Of a DNA stretch of 64,000 bases, positions 1 to 9,544 are shown piece by piece. Origin of the DNA: Hydrogenophaga sp. (GTDB taxonomy: Bacteria; Pseudomonadota; Gammaproteobacteria; Burkholderiales; Burkholderiaceae_C); NCBI GenBank assembly GCA_016790705.1, contig JAEUOT010000063.1:1-64000 (forward strand), in the 5' to 3' direction. The notes below the pieces were generated by a model, which was not told where the DNA came from, did no database searches, and was given only the letters and a program-made list of their open reading frames with translations. Each line of letters opens with the position of its first letter. The stretch's first letter is position 1. The translations under genes were made by a program, and so were the position numbers.

Positions 1-1338
1 GGCAACATCGTCACCGCCGGCGGCATCGACAGCCACATCCACTTCATCTGCCCGCAGCAGATCGACGAGGCGCTGGCCTCGGGCGTGACCACCATGCTCG
101 GCGGCGGCACCGGCCCGGCCACCGGCACCTTCGCCACCACCTGCACGCCCGGCCCCTGGCACATCGAACGCATGCTGCAGGCGGCCGACGGCTTCGCGAT
201 GAACCTCGGCTTCCTCGGCAAGGGCAACGCCAGCCAGCCCGCGCCGCTGCGCGAGCAGATCGACGCTGGCGTGATCGGCCTGAAGCTGCACGAAGACTGG
301 GGCACCACGCCCAGCGCCATCAGCAACTGCCTGGACGTGGCCGAAGAAACGGACACCCAGGTCGCGATCCACTCCGACACACTCAACGAGTCGGGCTTCG
401 TGGAAGACACCATCGCCGCCACCAAGGGCCGCACGCTGTGCGCCTTCCACACCGAGGGCGCGGGCGGCGGCCACGCGCCCGACATCATCCGCGTGGTCGG
501 CGAGGCCAACTTCCTGCCCTCGTCCACCAACCCGACCATGCCCTACACCGTCAACACGCTCGACGAACACGTCGACATGCTGATGGTCTGCCACCACCTG
601 GACGCGTCGATTCCCGAAGACCTTGCCTTCGCCGAGAGCCGCATCCGCCGCGAAACGATTGCGGCCGAAGACATCCTGCATGACATGGGCGCGATCAGCA
701 TCATGAGCAGCGACAGCCAGGCCATGGGCCGCGTGGGCGAGGTGGTGATCCGCACCTGGCAGACGGCCGACAAGATGAAGAGCCAGCGCGGCGCGCTGCC
801 CGAAGACAGCTCGCGCAACGACAACTTCCGCGTCAAGCGCTACATCGCCAAGTACACGATCAACCCGGCGATTGCGCACGGCATGTCGCACATCGTCGGC
901 TCGCTCGAAGTCGGCAAGTGGGCCGACCTGGTGATCTGGAAGCCCGCCTTCTTCGGCGTCAAGCCGGCGCTGGTGCTCAAGGGCGGCAGCATCGCGCTGG
1001 CGGCCATGGGCGACCCGAACGCCTCCATCCCGACGCCGCAACCGGTGCACTACCGGCCGCAGTTCGGCGCCTTCGGCAGCGCGCTGGCCAAGGGCAGCCT
1101 CACCTTTGTCTCGCAAGCGGCACAGGCGGCCGGCGTGGCCCAGCGCTACGGCCTGGCCAAGACCACGGTGGCGGTGCAAGGCTGTCGCAGCGTCACCAAG
1201 GCCAGCATGGTGCACAACAGCTACCTGCCCAAGATGGACATCGACCCGCAGCGCTACACCGTGCGTGCCGACGGCGTGCTACTGACCTGCGAACCCGCCA
1301 GCAAACTTCCCATGGCCCAGCGATACTTCCTGTTTTGA
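1..1338 (+). CDS. ureC: Urease subunit alpha, 5'-truncated by window edge
   Basis: Catalytic subunit of the nickel urease, which hydrolyses urea to ammonia and carbamate in the cytoplasm. The frame is open from base 1 and gives 445 residues; the family is about 570, so roughly 120 N-terminal residues lie to the left. All nickel-centre motifs in view are intact: HIH (visible residues 12-14), the carbamylated lysine in [18 protein letters not shown], the mobile-flap [14 protein letters not shown], the CHH motif and the SSDSQAMGR aspartate. It is followed after 20 bases by ureE, then ureF and ureG, the usual accessory order. The enzyme is very probably active. The identification is certain; only the start is missing. 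Confidence 0.97.
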   Translation, partial: GNIVTAGGIDSHIHFICPQQIDEALASGVTTMLGGGTGPATGTFATTCTPGPWHIERMLQAADGFAMNLGFLGKGNASQPAPLREQIDAGVIGLKLHEDWGTTPSAISNCLDVAEETDTQVAIHSDTLNESGFVEDTIAATKGRTLCAFHTEGAGGGHAPDIIRVVGEANFLPSSTNPTMPYTVNTLDEHVDMLMVCHHLDASIPEDLAFAESRIRRETIAAEDILHDMGAISIMSSDSQAMGRVGEVVIRTWQTADKMKSQRGALPEDSSRNDNFRVKRYIAKYTINPAIAHGMSHIVGSLEVGKWADLVIWKPAFFGVKPALVLKGGSIALAAMGDPNASIPTPQPVHYRPQFGAFGSALAKGSLTFVSQAAQAAGVAQRYGLAKTTVAVQGCRSVTKASMVHNSYLPKMDIDPQRYTVRADGVLLTCEPASKLPMAQRYFLF

Positions 1339-1358
1339 TAGCAAACAGGGAAGACAAC

Positions 1359-1925
1359 ATGTTGCAAGTTTCCAAACTGGTTCCGCAGGGGCAGGGCCTG
1401 GCCCCGGTGCTGCTGCGCCGCGCCGCCACCGTCACGCTGGACTGGGACGTGCGCCAGAAGAGCCGCTTCGACACCGAATCGTCCGAGGGACGCCGCGTCG
1501 GTGTGTTCCTGCCGCGCGGCACTGTCGTGCGCGGCGGTGACGTGCTGGTCACGCAGGACGGCTCGCTGCTGCGCGTGATCGCCGCCCCCCAGCCGGTGCT
1601 CAAGATCACCGCCTGCACCGACCACCACCATGGTCACGACCACGACCCGGCCTTCGACCTCATGCGCGCCGCCTACCACCTGGGCAACCGCCATGTGCCC
1701 ATCGAGCTGCGGCCCGACCACCTCAAGATCGAACCCGACCATGTGCTGGCCGACATGCTGCGCGCCATGCACCTGACCGTGGCCGAGGTGCGCGAGCCCT
1801 TCGAACCCGAGGGCGGCGCCTACACCGCCGCACCAGCGTGTCACGGACACAGCCACGGGCATGGTCACCACAGCCATGACCACAGCCATGGCCATCACCA
1901 CGCGCATGGTCACGACCACGGCTGA
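1359..1925 (+). CDS. ureE: Urease accessory metallochaperone UreE
   Basis: Nickel-binding chaperone that delivers Ni2+ to the UreDFG-apourease complex. The 188-residue product has the UreE N-terminal beta domain and the conserved AYHLGNRH motif of the dimer-interface metal site. It ends in a strongly His-rich tail (about residues 160-188, [18 protein letters not shown] repeats) typical of nickel-storing UreE forms. The ATG at 1359 lies 20 bases after the ureC stop. The His-rich tail is encoded by sequence that overlaps the start of ureF by 20 bases in another frame, which suggests translational coupling. Confidence 0.95.
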   Translation: MLQVSKLVPQGQGLAPVLLRRAATVTLDWDVRQKSRFDTESSEGRRVGVFLPRGTVVRGGDVLVTQDGSLLRVIAAPQPVLKITACTDHHHGHDHDPAFDLMRAAYHLGNRHVPIELRPDHLKIEPDHVLADMLRAMHLTVAEVREPFEPEGGAYTAAPACHGHSHGHGHHSHDHSHGHHHAHGHDHG

Positions 1926-2613
1926 GCCTGTCGCCACTGGCCTGCTGCACACGCTGTGGCTGGCCTCGCCGGCCCTGCCGGTCGGCGGCTTTTCCTATTC
2001 CGAAGGTCTGGAAGCGGCGGTCGACGCCGGGCTCGTGCGCGACGAGGCCAGCGCCGCCGCCTGGCTGGTCGACCAGTTGCACCTCTCCCTCGCGCGCAGC
2101 GACCTGGCGGTGGTCGCGCAGGCCATCCCCGCCTGGCGGACCAGCGACCTGACCCGCGTCCGCTCGCTCAACCAATGGGTGCTCACCACCCGCGAGACGC
2201 AGGAGTTCCGCCTCCAGACCGAACAGATGGGCCGCTCTCTGCTGGCCTGGGCACAGTCGCTGGGCGACCTCGGCGGCGGTGTGCTGCAGCGGTTGCAGGC
2301 CGCCGACCTGCAGCCCCCCGCCTACCCGGTCGCCATGGCCTGCGCGGCCGCCGCGTCGGGAGCGCCGCTGGCCGACAGCCTGGCGGGCTTTGCCTTCGGC
2401 TGGGCCGAGAACATGGTGCAGGCAGCCATCAAGTCGGTGCCGCTGGGCCAGAGCGCGGGCCAGCGCATGCTGGCGCAGCTTGTGCGCGACATCCCTGCCG
2501 CCGTCCACCACGCCCAGTCGCTCGGCGACGACGAACGGCAGGCATTCACCCCCATGCTGGCCATCCTCAGCGCCCGCCACGAAGCCCAGTACTCCCGCCT
2601 CTTCCGTTCCTGA
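1906..2613 (+). CDS. ureF: Urease accessory protein UreF
   Basis: Component of the UreD-UreF-UreG activation complex; it gates UreG GTPase activity during nickel insertion. The frame is open from an ATG at 1861, but the bases before 1906 are the out-of-frame copy of the ureE His tail and give only a Thr/Met-rich stretch. The ATG at 1906 (MVTTTAEP) is therefore the likely start, giving 235 residues. Family motifs include [18 protein letters not shown] near the N terminus and the helical [16 protein letters not shown] segment. It ends 11 bases before ureG, and the order ureE-ureF-ureG is standard. Confidence 0.93.
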   Translation: MVTTTAEPVATGLLHTLWLASPALPVGGFSYSEGLEAAVDAGLVRDEASAAAWLVDQLHLSLARSDLAVVAQAIPAWRTSDLTRVRSLNQWVLTTRETQEFRLQTEQMGRSLLAWAQSLGDLGGGVLQRLQAADLQPPAYPVAMACAAAASGAPLADSLAGFAFGWAENMVQAAIKSVPLGQSAGQRMLAQLVRDIPAAVHHAQSLGDDERQAFTPMLAILSARHEAQYSRLFRS

Positions 2614-2624
2614 AGTTCTCCACC

Positions 2625-3290
2625 ATGAGCGCCCTGCACCACATCCCGAACCGCACCAAAACCCTGCCGCCGCTGCGCGTGGGCATCGGCGGTCCGGTCG
2701 GCTCCGGCAAGACCACCCTGCTCGAAATGCTGTGCAAGACCATGCGCGAGCGCTACGACCTGATCGCCATCACCAACGACATCTACACCAAGGAAGACCA
2801 GCGACTGCTGACCGTGAGCGGCGCCCTGCCGGCCGAACGCATCATGGGCGTGGAGACCGGCGGCTGCCCCCACACCGCAATCCGCGAGGACTGCTCGATC
2901 AACCTCGAAGCCATCGACCGCATGCTCGGCGAGTTCCCCGACGCCGACATCGTGTTCGTCGAATCGGGCGGCGACAACCTGGCTGCGACCTTCAGCCCCG
3001 AGCTGAGCGACCTGACCATCTACGTGATCGACGTCGCGGCGGGCGAGAAGATCCCGCGCAAGGGCGGCCCCGGCATCACCAAGAGCGACCTGTTCGTCAT
3101 CAACAAGACCGACCTGGCCCCGCACGTCGGCGCCGACCTGGAGGTGATGAAGCAGGACACCGCGCGCATGCGTCCGGACAGCGAGCGCAAGCCCTGGGTG
3201 ATGACCAACCTCAAGACGCTGGACGGGGTGCAGGAGGTGGTGCGTTTCATCGAAAAACGCGGCATGCTCACCCCGGCGGCGGCGGCCTGA
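2625..3290 (+). CDS. ureG: Urease accessory GTPase UreG
   Basis: SIMIBI-class GTPase that powers nickel delivery to apourease. The 221-residue protein has the P-loop [10 protein letters not shown] near residue 20, the ND-containing switch region [11 protein letters not shown], the metal-binding CPH motif ([13 protein letters not shown]), ESGGDNL and the guanine-specificity NKTD. The ATG at 2625 follows the ureF stop by 11 bases. It is the last gene of the urease operon; a tRNA gene follows after 36 bases. Confidence 0.97.
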   Translation: MSALHHIPNRTKTLPPLRVGIGGPVGSGKTTLLEMLCKTMRERYDLIAITNDIYTKEDQRLLTVSGALPAERIMGVETGGCPHTAIREDCSINLEAIDRMLGEFPDADIVFVESGGDNLAATFSPELSDLTIYVIDVAAGEKIPRKGGPGITKSDLFVINKTDLAPHVGADLEVMKQDTARMRPDSERKPWVMTNLKTLDGVQEVVRFIEKRGMLTPAAAA

Positions 3291-3326
3291 TCCGGCAGGC
3301 CTGCGGCTACAATGCCGCCCACTCCC

Positions 3327-3414
3327 GGAGACGTGGGAGAGTGGTTTAATCCAGCGGTCTTGAAAACCGCCGACCCGCAAGGGTCCGTGAGTTCGAATCT
3401 CACCGTCTCCGCCA
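3327..3414 (+). tRNA. tRNA-Ser (anticodon UGA)
   Basis: An 88-nt class II tRNA with a 7-bp acceptor stem (GGAGACG/CGTCTCC), an anticodon stem GCGGT/ACCGC (3354-3358 and 3366-3370) and loop CTTGAAA, placing anticodon TGA at 3361-3363. It has a long variable arm and a T arm with GTTCGAATC. The 3' CCA is encoded (3412-3414). It decodes UCN serine codons. Confidence 0.96.
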
Positions 3415-3554
3415 GTTCCCCCGCACCCGCCATCGCCCCGCTCCCGGGCGATCCGCCGGGCAAGTTCGGCTAAAGCATGGTCTGCGCACGCCGATAAATG
3501 GCTACGACGCCTTGTGTCCCCTGAGTTTTTCTGCTCGGGCGCGTCGGAAATGCC

Positions 3555-4703
3555 ATGCCAACCGCCTCTGCCACCCCTCAGCCATCGAACCCGCTTCTGG
3601 TCCTGCTGGACTTCATAGCGAGTCCGCTGCTGCTGTTCAACGCGGAGGGCCATGTGGTGCACGCCAACCAGGCGGCAAAGGTCATGCGCTGTCGCCCGGC
3701 GCTGTTGCTGGGCAGTGACCCGCATGTGCGTGCGCGGGTCAAGGACATCGCCAGCGGCCGCATCACCATCCAGACCGAACTGCGGATCGACGCCCTGTCG
3801 GACGACGGCATTGCCCGCCTGACCTGTCGAAACGCCCCCCGACCCATCGCCGGACTGGTGGCCATGGCCGTGTCGATGGCCGAGGACGACAGCACGGACA
3901 GCGTCGCAAAGGACATCCCCCCCGGCGATCAGCGCCTGTCCCTGCAGCAGATCATGGAGCTGCTCAAGGCCGACCTGCTGCCGCCGATCCGCGACGTCAT
4001 GGCCCACCCGGAGGTGCCGCCCCCGCTGAAGGGCGATCTGGCGCGTCTGCGCGAGCGGCTGGAACGGGTGACCGACCTGGTCAACGTGTTCGGCGAAGAC
4101 GTGCTGATCGGCGAAGACCGCATGATCGTTCCGGACATGGTGCAGGACATCTGCCAGGAGCTGCAACCGATGGCGAAAGAGCGTCGGGTGTCCTTCGTGA
4201 TCGATGGTGTCCGCGAGGATCTGCCGCCGGTCTATGGCAGCAAGAGGCTGCTCAGACGCGCGCTGCGCGAGTGCCTGCACAACGCCGTCGAGCATGCCCG
4301 CGAAGGGATTCACGCCGCCGAGACCGCAGCGGTCGGCATCCATTTCCGCGCCTCCGGCCACCATCTGCTGGTCAACATCCACAACATCGGCACGCTCTCT
4401 GCCGCGGCCATGACACGCCACGCCGCCGCGATCTTCCGGCCCGCGCCGGACAAGGGTGGTCCGACACCGGACGAAGCCGAGCGCATGCACATCGGCCTGC
4501 CGCTGACCCAGCGCATCCTGCAGATGCACGGCGGCCAGTTGCGCATCGAAGAGGACAGCGCGCAGGAGCTGGACGTGATGCTGGAGCTGCCGACCGGCGC
4601 CCCGCTGCGCAACACCCACCACCTGGACATCCTGCAAGCGCAGATCTACGCCGAAGACCTGTCGAAACTGATGGCGAGAAGCCGCAAGGGGAGCACCGTA
4701 TGA
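3555..4703 (+). CDS. PAS/HATPase kinase-like protein lacking the phosphoacceptor His
   Basis: A 382-residue soluble protein laid out like a small sensor kinase: PAS-like N terminus (about 15-110), a helical hairpin (about 125-180) and a GHKL ATPase-like domain (about 195-350). No His-kinase H-box is visible. Where one expects H-E/D-L-R-x-P, the sequence reads KADLLPPI, with Ala139 in place of His. The N-box Asn is present (LHNAVEHA, N243), but the G1 Asp motif is replaced by NIHNIG, while a GLPLTQR G2-like loop remains. It may be a pseudokinase, a scaffold or a response-regulator partner. Its stop overlaps the response regulator start by 4 bases (ATGA), so the two are coupled. No specific name is justified. 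Confidence 0.7.
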   Translation: MPTASATPQPSNPLLVLLDFIASPLLLFNAEGHVVHANQAAKVMRCRPALLLGSDPHVRARVKDIASGRITIQTELRIDALSDDGIARLTCRNAPRPIAGLVAMAVSMAEDDSTDSVAKDIPPGDQRLSLQQIMELLKADLLPPIRDVMAHPEVPPPLKGDLARLRERLERVTDLVNVFGEDVLIGEDRMIVPDMVQDICQELQPMAKERRVSFVIDGVREDLPPVYGSKRLLRRALRECLHNAVEHAREGIHAAETAAVGIHFRASGHHLLVNIHNIGTLSAAAMTRHAAAIFRPAPDKGGPTPDEAERMHIGLPLTQRILQMHGGQLRIEEDSAQELDVMLELPTGAPLRNTHHLDILQAQIYAEDLSKLMARSRKGSTV

Positions 4704-5083
4704 CCGCCCGAATCCTGATCGTCGACGACCAACCCGACATCCGCAAGCTGATCCGCCTGACGCTGCAGCACCTGGACGACGCCGAGCTGCATGAAGCCGA
4801 CAACGGCGGGGACGGCTGGCGGCTGGCGCAGGACATCAAGCCGGACCTGATGCTGCTGGACGTGATGATGCCCGGTGAGCTCGACGGGTACCAGGTCTGC
4901 GCCAAGGTCAAGAGCGACCCGGTCCTGGCGGGCCAGACCAAGGTCATCCTGCTCACCGCCAGGGCACAGCAGGAAGACCAGGAACAAGGCCACAAGGTCG
5001 GCAGCGATGCCTACCTGACCAAGGCCTTCAGTCCGCTCAAGCTGCTGGACCTGGTGGACAGCATGCTGGGTCGCACGGTCTGA
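4700..5083 (+). CDS. Single-domain CheY-like response regulator
   Basis: A 127-residue receiver domain with no output domain. It has the acidic pair (IVDDQPD), the phosphoacceptor Asp in LMLLDVMMPGELDG, the Thr in LLTARAQ and the Lys in YLTKAF, so it should be phosphorylatable. It overlaps the upstream kinase-like gene by 4 bases and is followed 19 bases later by a large sensor kinase. I infer that the 871-residue kinase downstream is its phosphodonor, since the upstream protein lacks the His. The final output is unknown. Confidence 0.9.
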   Translation: MTARILIVDDQPDIRKLIRLTLQHLDDAELHEADNGGDGWRLAQDIKPDLMLLDVMMPGELDGYQVCAKVKSDPVLAGQTKVILLTARAQQEDQEQGHKVGSDAYLTKAFSPLKLLDLVDSMLGRTV

Positions 5084-5102
5084 ACCGGTCCAGCGGCCCG
5101 AG

Positions 5103-7718
5103 ATGAACACCGCGCTGCGTCAGTTCGGTCACTGGCTGGCGATGCTGTCGCTGCGCACGCAGCTGCTGATGGTGGCGGTCGGCCTCTGCCTGGCCGGACT
5201 GCTGATCACGGTGCCGGTCTCGCTGGAACAGCAGCGCAGGCAGACCGAGGCCGAAAGCATCGCGGCGGCCAGCGGGCTGGCGATGCTGGTGGCCCATGTC
5301 GCCAGCGGCCCGGCGGTCGAGGGAGACATGGCCTCGCTGGACGCCGCGCTGCAGGAATTCGTCGCCCTCCCCGGCGTGCGCGCCATCGACGTCGTCGGCC
5401 CCGGTGGCCGGACCCTGCTGCGCATCGCCCACCGCGCCGACGGCACGGTCTTCACCCTGCGCCCGCGCAACGAGGACCCGGCCAGGCCGCCAACCGACGA
5501 CCACCGGATTGCCGGCGATCATCTCAACGCCTACGCCAGCCTGTTGGCGGCGAACCGCGGCAGCGCGGTGCAGCGCGTGGACTTCAGCCGCTTCCCTTCC
5601 GAGGGCTGGATCGACGTCGATTTCAGCTTCGCCGAACGCACCGCGGCGGCCCGCCAGGCCTGGCTCACGGCGGCGTCGGCCACGCTCATGCTGGTGTTCC
5701 TGTCGCTGGTGCTGTTCACCCTGTTCCTGCGTCGCACGATCCAGCCGATCCGGGCCCTGGCCGGATACGCCAGCAGCCTGGCCCGGACACCGGGCGAGAC
5801 CCTGGTGCTGCGCTGGGGCAGCAAGGAGGTCCGCGAACTGGGGCGTGCCCTGAACTGGTCCTCGCACGAGCTGGCGCGGCGCATCGACGAAACACAGCAG
5901 CGCCTCTCGCGCATGCACGCGATCCTGGACACAGCCGCCGACGCCATCATCGGCGTCGACGCGGAAGGCAGCATCGTCAGCGCCAACCCGGCGGCCGAGC
6001 GCATGTTCGGCCGGGAACTGACTGCGCTGCAGGGCAGTCTTGTCGGAACGCTGCTGCCGGACATGGACGGCGCGCGGCTGCGCCAGGCGATGGCCGACGG
6101 CATGCTGATCCTGAGCACGCAAAGCCGTGTCGGCCGACTGGAGATCGAGGCGATACGCCACGAAGGCACCCGCTTCCCGGTCGAAGTCCTGCTCGGCGAA
6201 ATCCCCGACGACCGCGAGATCCGCTACACCCTGATCGTGCGCGACCTCACTGACATGAAGCTGGCGGAGGAGTACCTCACCCTTTACGGCCGTGTCCTGG
6301 ACTGCACGCCCAACGGCATCTCGGTCAGCAACGCGCGTCGCTACCCGCAGCCGATCGTGCACGTCAACCCGGCGTTCACGCGCATCACGGGCTACGCCGC
6401 GCACGAGATCCTGGGCCGCGATGCCAGCCTGCTGGAAGGTCCGCTCACCGACCGCGATGACATCGCGCTGCTGGAGCGCACCGTGCGCGCCGGCGGCGAG
6501 ATCAAGCTCACCCTGCACAACTACCGCAAGGACGGCTCGCTGTTCCACAACAAGCTCTCGGTCTCACCGGTGCGGGACGCCAATGGCGAGATCACGCACT
6601 ACATCAACGTCATCGAAGACGTGACCGCCCAGATCGAGGTCAAGCAGCGCCTGATCGAACGCACCGCGCGCCTCAACGCCACCTTCGACCTCAGCCCGGA
6701 CGGCTTTGCCGTGTTCGACACATCGGGAGAGCTCATCGCCAGCAACCCGGCGTTCCGCACATTGGTCGGCGAGGTGCCTCACTGGTGCTCGCTGCAGCGC
6801 TTCGACGCCTGGTTCAGCGAGCTGTGCGAGGACCCGCAGAGCTACCGCCCGGTCATGGCGTCGCTCAACGACACCACCAAGCAGACCCTGGTGCTGGTGC
6901 GTCCGACGCGGCGGGTTCTCGAACGGGTGATCCGGCGCAACCTTGGCGGCAGCGGCGAAACCTTCCTCTACTTCCGAGACGTAACCCACCAGTTCGAGGT
7001 GGACCGAATGAAGAGCGAGTTCCTCGCCACCGCGGCCCATGAACTGCGCACGCCGCTGGCCAGCATCCTGGGTTTCACCGAACTGATGCTGCACCGAAAG
7101 TACAGCGAGGAACGGCAGAAGGACCTGCTGCAGACCGTGCACCGCCAGGGCTCGCTGCTCAACAACCTGATCCAGGAGCTGCTCGATCTCTCCAGGATCG
7201 AGGCCCGGCAAGGCAAGGATTTCCGCATCGTGCCGACGCGCCTGGACAGCATCGTGCAGGCGGCGGTCCAGGGCATCACGCACCAGGAGCTCGGCCGCGA
7301 GGTCACGCTGGGCGAACTGCCCGAAGTGCAGGTGATGGCCGACGCGAGCAAGATCGAACAGGCGCTGATCAACCTGCTGAGCAACGCGTTCAAGTACTCG
7401 CCCCAGGGCGGCGAGGTCTCGCTGGACGTGCAACGGATCGAGCACGACGGCGAGGAGCAGATCGTGATCGCCGTGCGCGACCATGGCATCGGCATGACAC
7501 CGGAACAGCTCGCCCGCGCCTTCGAACGCTTCTACCGCGCCGACGCGTCCGGCAACATCCCGGGCACCGGTCTGGGTCTGAACCTCGTGAAGGAAATCGC
7601 CGAGATTCACGGTGGCGGCGTCGAACTGACCAGCGAACCGGGCGTGGGCACCACCGCCAGCCTGCGACTGAAGCTGGCCCACGCCATCGCCGACGGCGGC
7701 GAGGCCTTGCCGGCCTGA
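5103..7718 (+). CDS. Membrane-bound multi-PAS sensor histidine kinase
   Basis: An 871-residue sensor kinase. A TM segment near residues 20-40, a periplasmic sensor region to about 185 and a second TM (about 188-210) are followed by a HAMP-like region and three PAS units (about 270-385, 395-520, 525-625). HisKA follows, with AAHELRTPLASI (phosphoacceptor His646), then a HATPase domain ending with GTGLGLNL. The second PAS closely resembles a LOV domain (GYAAHEILGRDASLLEGP, NYRKDGSLFHNK), but the flavin-adduct Cys position is Ala441. It follows the response regulator by 19 bases, and its stop directly abuts the convergent hemW stop. It is probably the active kinase of the three-gene operon; the signal is unknown. 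Confidence 0.9.
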   Translation: MNTALRQFGHWLAMLSLRTQLLMVAVGLCLAGLLITVPVSLEQQRRQTEAESIAAASGLAMLVAHVASGPAVEGDMASLDAALQEFVALPGVRAIDVVGPGGRTLLRIAHRADGTVFTLRPRNEDPARPPTDDHRIAGDHLNAYASLLAANRGSAVQRVDFSRFPSEGWIDVDFSFAERTAAARQAWLTAASATLMLVFLSLVLFTLFLRRTIQPIRALAGYASSLARTPGETLVLRWGSKEVRELGRALNWSSHELARRIDETQQRLSRMHAILDTAADAIIGVDAEGSIVSANPAAERMFGRELTALQGSLVGTLLPDMDGARLRQAMADGMLILSTQSRVGRLEIEAIRHEGTRFPVEVLLGEIPDDREIRYTLIVRDLTDMKLAEEYLTLYGRVLDCTPNGISVSNARRYPQPIVHVNPAFTRITGYAAHEILGRDASLLEGPLTDRDDIALLERTVRAGGEIKLTLHNYRKDGSLFHNKLSVSPVRDANGEITHYINVIEDVTAQIEVKQRLIERTARLNATFDLSPDGFAVFDTSGELIASNPAFRTLVGEVPHWCSLQRFDAWFSELCEDPQSYRPVMASLNDTTKQTLVLVRPTRRVLERVIRRNLGGSGETFLYFRDVTHQFEVDRMKSEFLATAAHELRTPLASILGFTELMLHRKYSEERQKDLLQTVHRQGSLLNNLIQELLDLSRIEARQGKDFRIVPTRLDSIVQAAVQGITHQELGREVTLGELPEVQVMADASKIEQALINLLSNAFKYSPQGGEVSLDVQRIEHDGEEQIVIAVRDHGIGMTPEQLARAFERFYRADASGNIPGTGLGLNLVKEIAEIHGGGVELTSEPGVGTTASLRLKLAHAIADGGEALPA

Positions 7719-8939
7719 TCAGTCGGGCAGGAACAGCGACTGCAGGTCGCTCAGGAAATCGAAGCCGCGCTCGGTCGGCTGCACCCAGACCCCGTCCTGC
7801 GACAGCCAGCCTTTGTTCAGCCCCTCGCGCAGCGCGCCATCGATGGCCGACAACGGCCGCCCGGTGCGCGCACCGAAATCGGTGAGCGAAAACCCCTCGC
7901 GCAAGCGCAGCGCATTGAGCATGTACTCGAACGGCAGGTCGCGTCGCGCCACCTCGTCCACCTGCACGACGGCGTCACCGGCCATGGCCTTGTCCATGTA
8001 CAGGCGCGGCTCGCGCGCCCGCACCTGCCGCACCACCCGGTGCGCGAAACTCAGCTTGCTGTGCGCGCCGGCGCCGATGCCGAGGTAGTCGCCGAACTGC
8101 CAGTAGTTCTGGTTGTGCCGGCTGCGGTGGCCGCGCCGCGCATAGGCCGAGACCTCGTAACGCTCCAGCCCGGCCGCGCCCGTGAGTTCGGTGATGCGGT
8201 CGAGCATCGCGTAGGCATCGTCGTCCTCCGGGACCTCGGGCGGGAACTTGGCGAACACCGTGTTCGGCTCGATGGTCAGGTGGTAGATCGAGATGTGCGG
8301 CGGGTTGAAACCCAGCGCGGTGCCGACGTCGGTCTCGCACTGCACCAGCGTCTGCCCAGGCAGCGCGTACATGAGGTCCAGGTTGAAGGTCTCGAACGCC
8401 TGCGCCGCTTCTTCGACCGCCGCCAGTGCCTGAGCCCGGTCGTGCACCCGGCCCAGCGCCTTGAGGTGCGCATCGTGGAAGCTCTGCACGCCGATCGACA
8501 GGCGCGTCACACCCGCCTGCCGGAAGGCTTTGAAGCGGTCTTTCTCGAAGGTGCCGGGGTTGGCTTCGAGCGTGATCTCGGCATCGGCATCCAGCCGCAG
8601 CAGCGCCCGCACATCGCCCAGCAGGCGGTCGATGGCCTCGGGCGAAAACAGGCTGGGCGTGCCGCCGCCGATGAAGACGGTGTGGACCTGCCGGCCCCAG
8701 ATCAGCGGCAGTGCGGCCTGCAAGTCAGCGCGCAGCGCGTCGAGGTAGGGCTGCTCAGGCAGCGCCTGGCCCGGCGCCGAGGTGGCGCTCCATTCGTGCG
8801 AGTTGAAGTCGCAGTACGGGCACTTCTTCAGGCACCAGGGCAGGTGGATGTAGAGCGACAGGGGCGGCAGGCCCTGCAGCTGGAGGGTGCCGGGGCGCAT
8901 CCAGTGGCGGATGTCGCTCCAGTGGGGGGTTTCGCTCAT
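7719..8939 (-). CDS. hemW: Radical SAM heme chaperone HemW
   Basis: A 406-residue radical-SAM protein of the HemN-like HemW family, a heme chaperone rather than a coproporphyrinogen oxidase. The cluster motif is CLKKCPYC followed by DFNSH; HemW has this CxxxCxxC pattern and lacks the extra N-terminal region of HemN. GGGTPSLF and the C-terminal HemN_C-like winged segment are visible. Its ATG overlaps the rdgB stop by 4 bases (8936-8939), so it is the third gene of rph-rdgB-hemW. It converges on the sensor kinase with no spacer (7718/7719). Confidence 0.94.
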   Translation of the reverse strand: MSETPHWSDIRHWMRPGTLQLQGLPPLSLYIHLPWCLKKCPYCDFNSHEWSATSAPGQALPEQPYLDALRADLQAALPLIWGRQVHTVFIGGGTPSLFSPEAIDRLLGDVRALLRLDADAEITLEANPGTFEKDRFKAFRQAGVTRLSIGVQSFHDAHLKALGRVHDRAQALAAVEEAAQAFETFNLDLMYALPGQTLVQCETDVGTALGFNPPHISIYHLTIEPNTVFAKFPPEVPEDDDAYAMLDRITELTGAAGLERYEVSAYARRGHRSRHNQNYWQFGDYLGIGAGAHSKLSFAHRVVRQVRAREPRLYMDKAMAGDAVVQVDEVARRDLPFEYMLNALRLREGFSLTDFGARTGRPLSAIDGALREGLNKGWLSQDGVWVQPTERGFDFLSDLQSLFLPD

Positions 8940-9544
8940 GCTGTCGCGAACCAGCGCTCGCGCATGAGGGCGAGCATCTGCTGCGCCGCCTTGCCGCGGT
9001 GGCTGTTGGCGTTCTTCACCTCGGCAGGCAACTGCGCGAAGGTCTTGCCGAACGGCGGCAGCAGCAACACCGGATCGAAGCCGAAGCCCTGGTCGCCGAT
9101 GCGCTCCTGCGTGATCAGCCCCGCCGCGCGGCCAGAGGCCACCAGCGGCTCCGGGTCGTCGGCGCTGCGCAGCGCCACCAGCGTGCTCACCAGCGCGGCG
9201 CGGCGGTCGGTGATGCCCTGCATCTGCTCCAGCAGCGCGCGCACGTTGTTGTCGTCGCCCTTCTCGTAGCCGAACTGCGTCGCGTAGAACGCCGTGTCCA
9301 CGCCCGGCAGACCACCGAAGGCCTCAACGCAGAGACCCGCATCGTCGGCCAGTGCCGGCAGGCCGCTGACCTGCGAGGCGTGGCGCGCCTTGGCCAGCGC
9401 GTTCTCGATGAAGGTCTTGTGCGGCTCTGGCGCCTCGGGAATGCCCAGATCGGCCTGACGCACCAGTTCCACGCCCAGCGGCGCGAACAGCGCCTGCAGC
9501 TCGGCCAGCTTGCCTTTGTTGTTGGAGGCCAGGACCAGCTTCAT
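8936..9544 (-). CDS. rdgB: XTP/dITP pyrophosphatase (Ham1 family)
   Basis: House-cleaning nucleotide pyrophosphatase that removes dITP, ITP and XTP. The 202-residue protein begins with the diagnostic [12 protein letters not shown] motif. It carries [35 protein letters not shown] and the C-terminal NSHRGKA. It overlaps rph upstream by 4 bases and hemW downstream by 4 bases, so all three are probably translated from one transcript. Confidence 0.96.
   Translation of the reverse strand: MKLVLASNNKGKLAELQALFAPLGVELVRQADLGIPEAPEPHKTFIENALAKARHASQVSGLPALADDAGLCVEAFGGLPGVDTAFYATQFGYEKGDDNNVRALLEQMQGITDRRAALVSTLVALRSADDPEPLVASGRAAGLITQERIGDQGFGFDPVLLLPPFGKTFAQLPAEVKNANSHRGKAAQQMLALMRERWFATA

Noticed and set aside
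2322..4637. 771-codon minus-strand frame over ureF-ureG-tRNA-kinase
   Set aside because: It crosses several real genes and a tRNA, with no domain or ribosome site; it is a GC-driven shadow.
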